Positions 62,852 to 64,000 of a DNA stretch of 64,000 nt are shown here, in pieces. The stretch lies in assembly GCF_008364845.1 (NCBI RefSeq), contig NZ_VTTP01000005.1, positions 124,001-188,000 on the forward strand, read 5' to 3'. A program made the position numbers and the translations under genes. Each line of letters starts with the position of its first letter. The first letter of the stretch is position 1. The notes beneath the pieces were generated by a model, which had not been told where the DNA came from, did no database searches, and saw only the letters and a list, made by a program, of their open reading frames with translations. Origin of the DNA: Actinotalea subterranea (GTDB lineage: Bacteria > Actinomycetota > Actinomycetes > Actinomycetales > Cellulomonadaceae).

Positions 62852-62865
62852 GTTCGCCGCAGGCG
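62852..62865 (-). promoter_or_regulatory. Possible ClgR box upstream of clpC
   Basis: GTTCGC, five bases, GCG (62852-62865), which fits the GTTCGC-N5-GCG core reported for the actinobacterial Clp activator ClgR. It lies about 100 bases upstream of the clpC start and about 30 before the -10 box at 62823-62818, where an activator would bind. The consensus is from memory. Confidence 0.45.
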
Positions 62866-62921
62866 TGACGCCCGTGCCCGGCCCGTGCTCAAGCCGTGCT
62901 CAGCCCGTGCTCGGCGGGCGC

Positions 62922-63833
62922 TCAGCCCCGCGCGGGCACCCGGTCGCTGATGTGCTCGACGACGGCCGCGATGGTCGCCTGGTCGGCCAGGATCCGCTGG
63001 TGCCCGAGGCCCTCGGTGGTCAGCAGGACGGCGTCGGGCCACTCGCGGGCGACGGCCTCGCCGACGGCGTAGGGCGTCTCCTTGTCGAGCCGGTCGTGCA
63101 CCACCAGGGTCGGCGGCATCCCGCCGGAGGCGCCGAGCGGCACGAGGTCGAAGTCCGACGTCGGGCGCCCGGTGAAGGCCTCGATCCCGTCGACCATGCG
63201 CGTGCGGGTGCGCTCGGTGAAGCCGAGGAGCCGCGCGAAGTCGTGCGTCATCGTCGCGAACTCGTGGTTGGGCGCGATGAGGACGAGGCGCTCGGTGGGG
63301 ACGCTCTCGCGCACGACGAGGGCCGCGGAGGTGCAGCCCATCGAGTGCGCGACGACACCGGACGCCTCGCCGTAGGCGCCGAGCACCACCTCGAACGCCT
63401 CCATGAACTCGGGCAGCGTGCCCTTGCCGGGCCCCATCACGGCCGGGTCGGAGTCGCCGTGGCCCGCGACGTCGAAGGCGACCACGCGGTGACCGGCCTC
63501 GACGAGCGGCGCGACGAACGCGCCGAGCTGCCCGCGCCAGCCGCCCCACCCGTGCACGAGGTACACGACGGGCCCCTCACCCCAGGACTCGGCGACGATC
63601 TCGCCGCCCCGCGGGACGGCCAGGCGTCGGATCTCGCCGGGCCCGGGCCGGAAGTCCTTGCGGCGACCGGGGTTGCCCGGGAGCGTGCACCACAGGTCCA
63701 TCGCGCGTGCGGCGGCGGCCCGGGGTGCGACGGCGTCGAGCACCCGGAAGGTCGTGCGCAGGGCGCCGAGGCGCGTCGCCCCGACGAGGTGGCCGGCGGA
63801 CCAGCGGCGTCCGGCGGGGTGGGTGGTGGTCAT
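62922..63833 (-). CDS. Alpha/beta hydrolase
   Basis: 303 residues. VYLVHGWGGWRGQL (oxyanion), GVVAHSMGCTSAAL (nucleophile Ser), VVHDRLDKETPY (Asp) and TEGLGHQRIL (His) complete the triad. Residues 1-70 are a helical extension of the type seen in actinobacterial hydrolases near TetR genes. Its ATG overlaps the stop of the gene upstream. Substrate unknown. Confidence 0.85.
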   Translation of the reverse strand: MTTTHPAGRRWSAGHLVGATRLGALRTTFRVLDAVAPRAAAARAMDLWCTLPGNPGRRKDFRPGPGEIRRLAVPRGGEIVAESWGEGPVVYLVHGWGGWRGQLGAFVAPLVEAGHRVVAFDVAGHGDSDPAVMGPGKGTLPEFMEAFEVVLGAYGEASGVVAHSMGCTSAALVVRESVPTERLVLIAPNHEFATMTHDFARLLGFTERTRTRMVDGIEAFTGRPTSDFDLVPLGASGGMPPTLVVHDRLDKETPYAVGEAVAREWPDAVLLTTEGLGHQRILADQATIAAVVEHISDRVPARG

Positions 63834-64000
63834 GGCGTCTCCTGCGTCTCGTGCGTCGGTGCGGTGGGTCGCGCGACGCTGCGCGGGGCGGGGTGCTCGT
63901 GCGTGGGCCGGTCCGAGCGGCCGGTCAGGATGGCGGCAGCCGGGGTGGCGGCAGGCGCGGTGGTGGCAGGCGGGGCCGTCGCAGGCGGGGCGACCGGGAC
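63830..64000 (-). CDS. 3' end of an unidentified gene
   Basis: On the minus strand the frame is open from the window edge for 56 codons and ends in TGA overlapping the hydrolase ATG (ATGA), the same coupling seen in confirmed operons here. The visible part is an Ala/Pro/Thr-rich stretch, then AILTGRSDRPTHEHPAPRS. It looks like a disordered tail; no family can be named. A regulator such as TetR is a guess by context only. Confidence 0.45.
   Translation of the reverse strand, partial: VPVAPPATAPPATTAPAATPAAAILTGRSDRPTHEHPAPRSVARPTAPTHETQETP

Overview
The window is a high-GC, gene-dense actinobacterial chromosome segment. GTG starts are common, ATGA stop/start overlaps are frequent, and many genes begin directly after a TANNNT-type -10 box with no Shine-Dalgarno (SD) sequence. 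GH51, GH42 and GH2 glycosidases, chemoreceptors, F420-type (Ddn) chemistry and a possible anaerobic electron-acceptor operon suggest a motile, plant-polymer-degrading, facultative member of the Micrococcales near Cellulomonas. That placement is inference. I see no rRNA, tRNA, CRISPR array, insertion sequence or prophage.

Layout. 1-3332: glycerol operon glpD(partial)-glpF-glpK. 3438-6950: epimerase, AlkA-type glycosylase, NhaA antiporter. 7133-10362: a compact four-gene locus of repeat protein, Amidoligase_2 enzyme, ECF sigma factor and membrane-anchored repeat protein; it is the least explained part of the window. 10507-20018: two chemoreceptors and a GGDEF cyclase that share a sigma-28-like promoter motif, with a phosphotransferase-like protein, an AP-endonuclease-like protein, a Ddn-type oxidoreductase and RecQ. 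20417-29310: ABM protein, PrmC-like methyltransferase, Gfo/Idh/MocA oxidoreductase, two-component pair, VanY-like peptidase, giant LuxR regulator, small membrane protein.

29329-41416 is one minus-strand operon of eleven genes: MFS transporter, HSL-type esterase, caiA, caiB, caiC, a MaoC-type hydratase, a second MFS transporter and fixABCX. It looks like an actinobacterial version of the enterobacterial carnitine/crotonobetaine reduction system. caiD, caiE and caiT are absent from the window; a hotdog-fold hydratase and MFS carriers stand in their place. FixABCX would pass electrons to CaiA.

41603-47821: DUF1905 protein, a 44-residue protein, GH42 beta-galactosidase, aldo/keto reductase, TrmL, an orphan pair of WXG100-like proteins, XRE-cupin regulator. 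47983-56124 is a sugar regulon: GH51 arabinofuranosidase, LacI repressor, ABC importer (binding protein and two permeases) and GH2 hydrolase, tied together by TTGCAACGTTGCAA-like operators. 56213-64000: VOC protein, Bcr/CflA efflux pump divergent from a MarR regulator, serine hydrolase, ClpC with a candidate ClgR box, alpha/beta hydrolase, and the 3' end of an unidentified gene.

Four intergenic spaces carry the same GAGGTCG-based inverted repeat, an unnamed dispersed family. Perfect long hairpins without T-runs appear to be the usual terminators.
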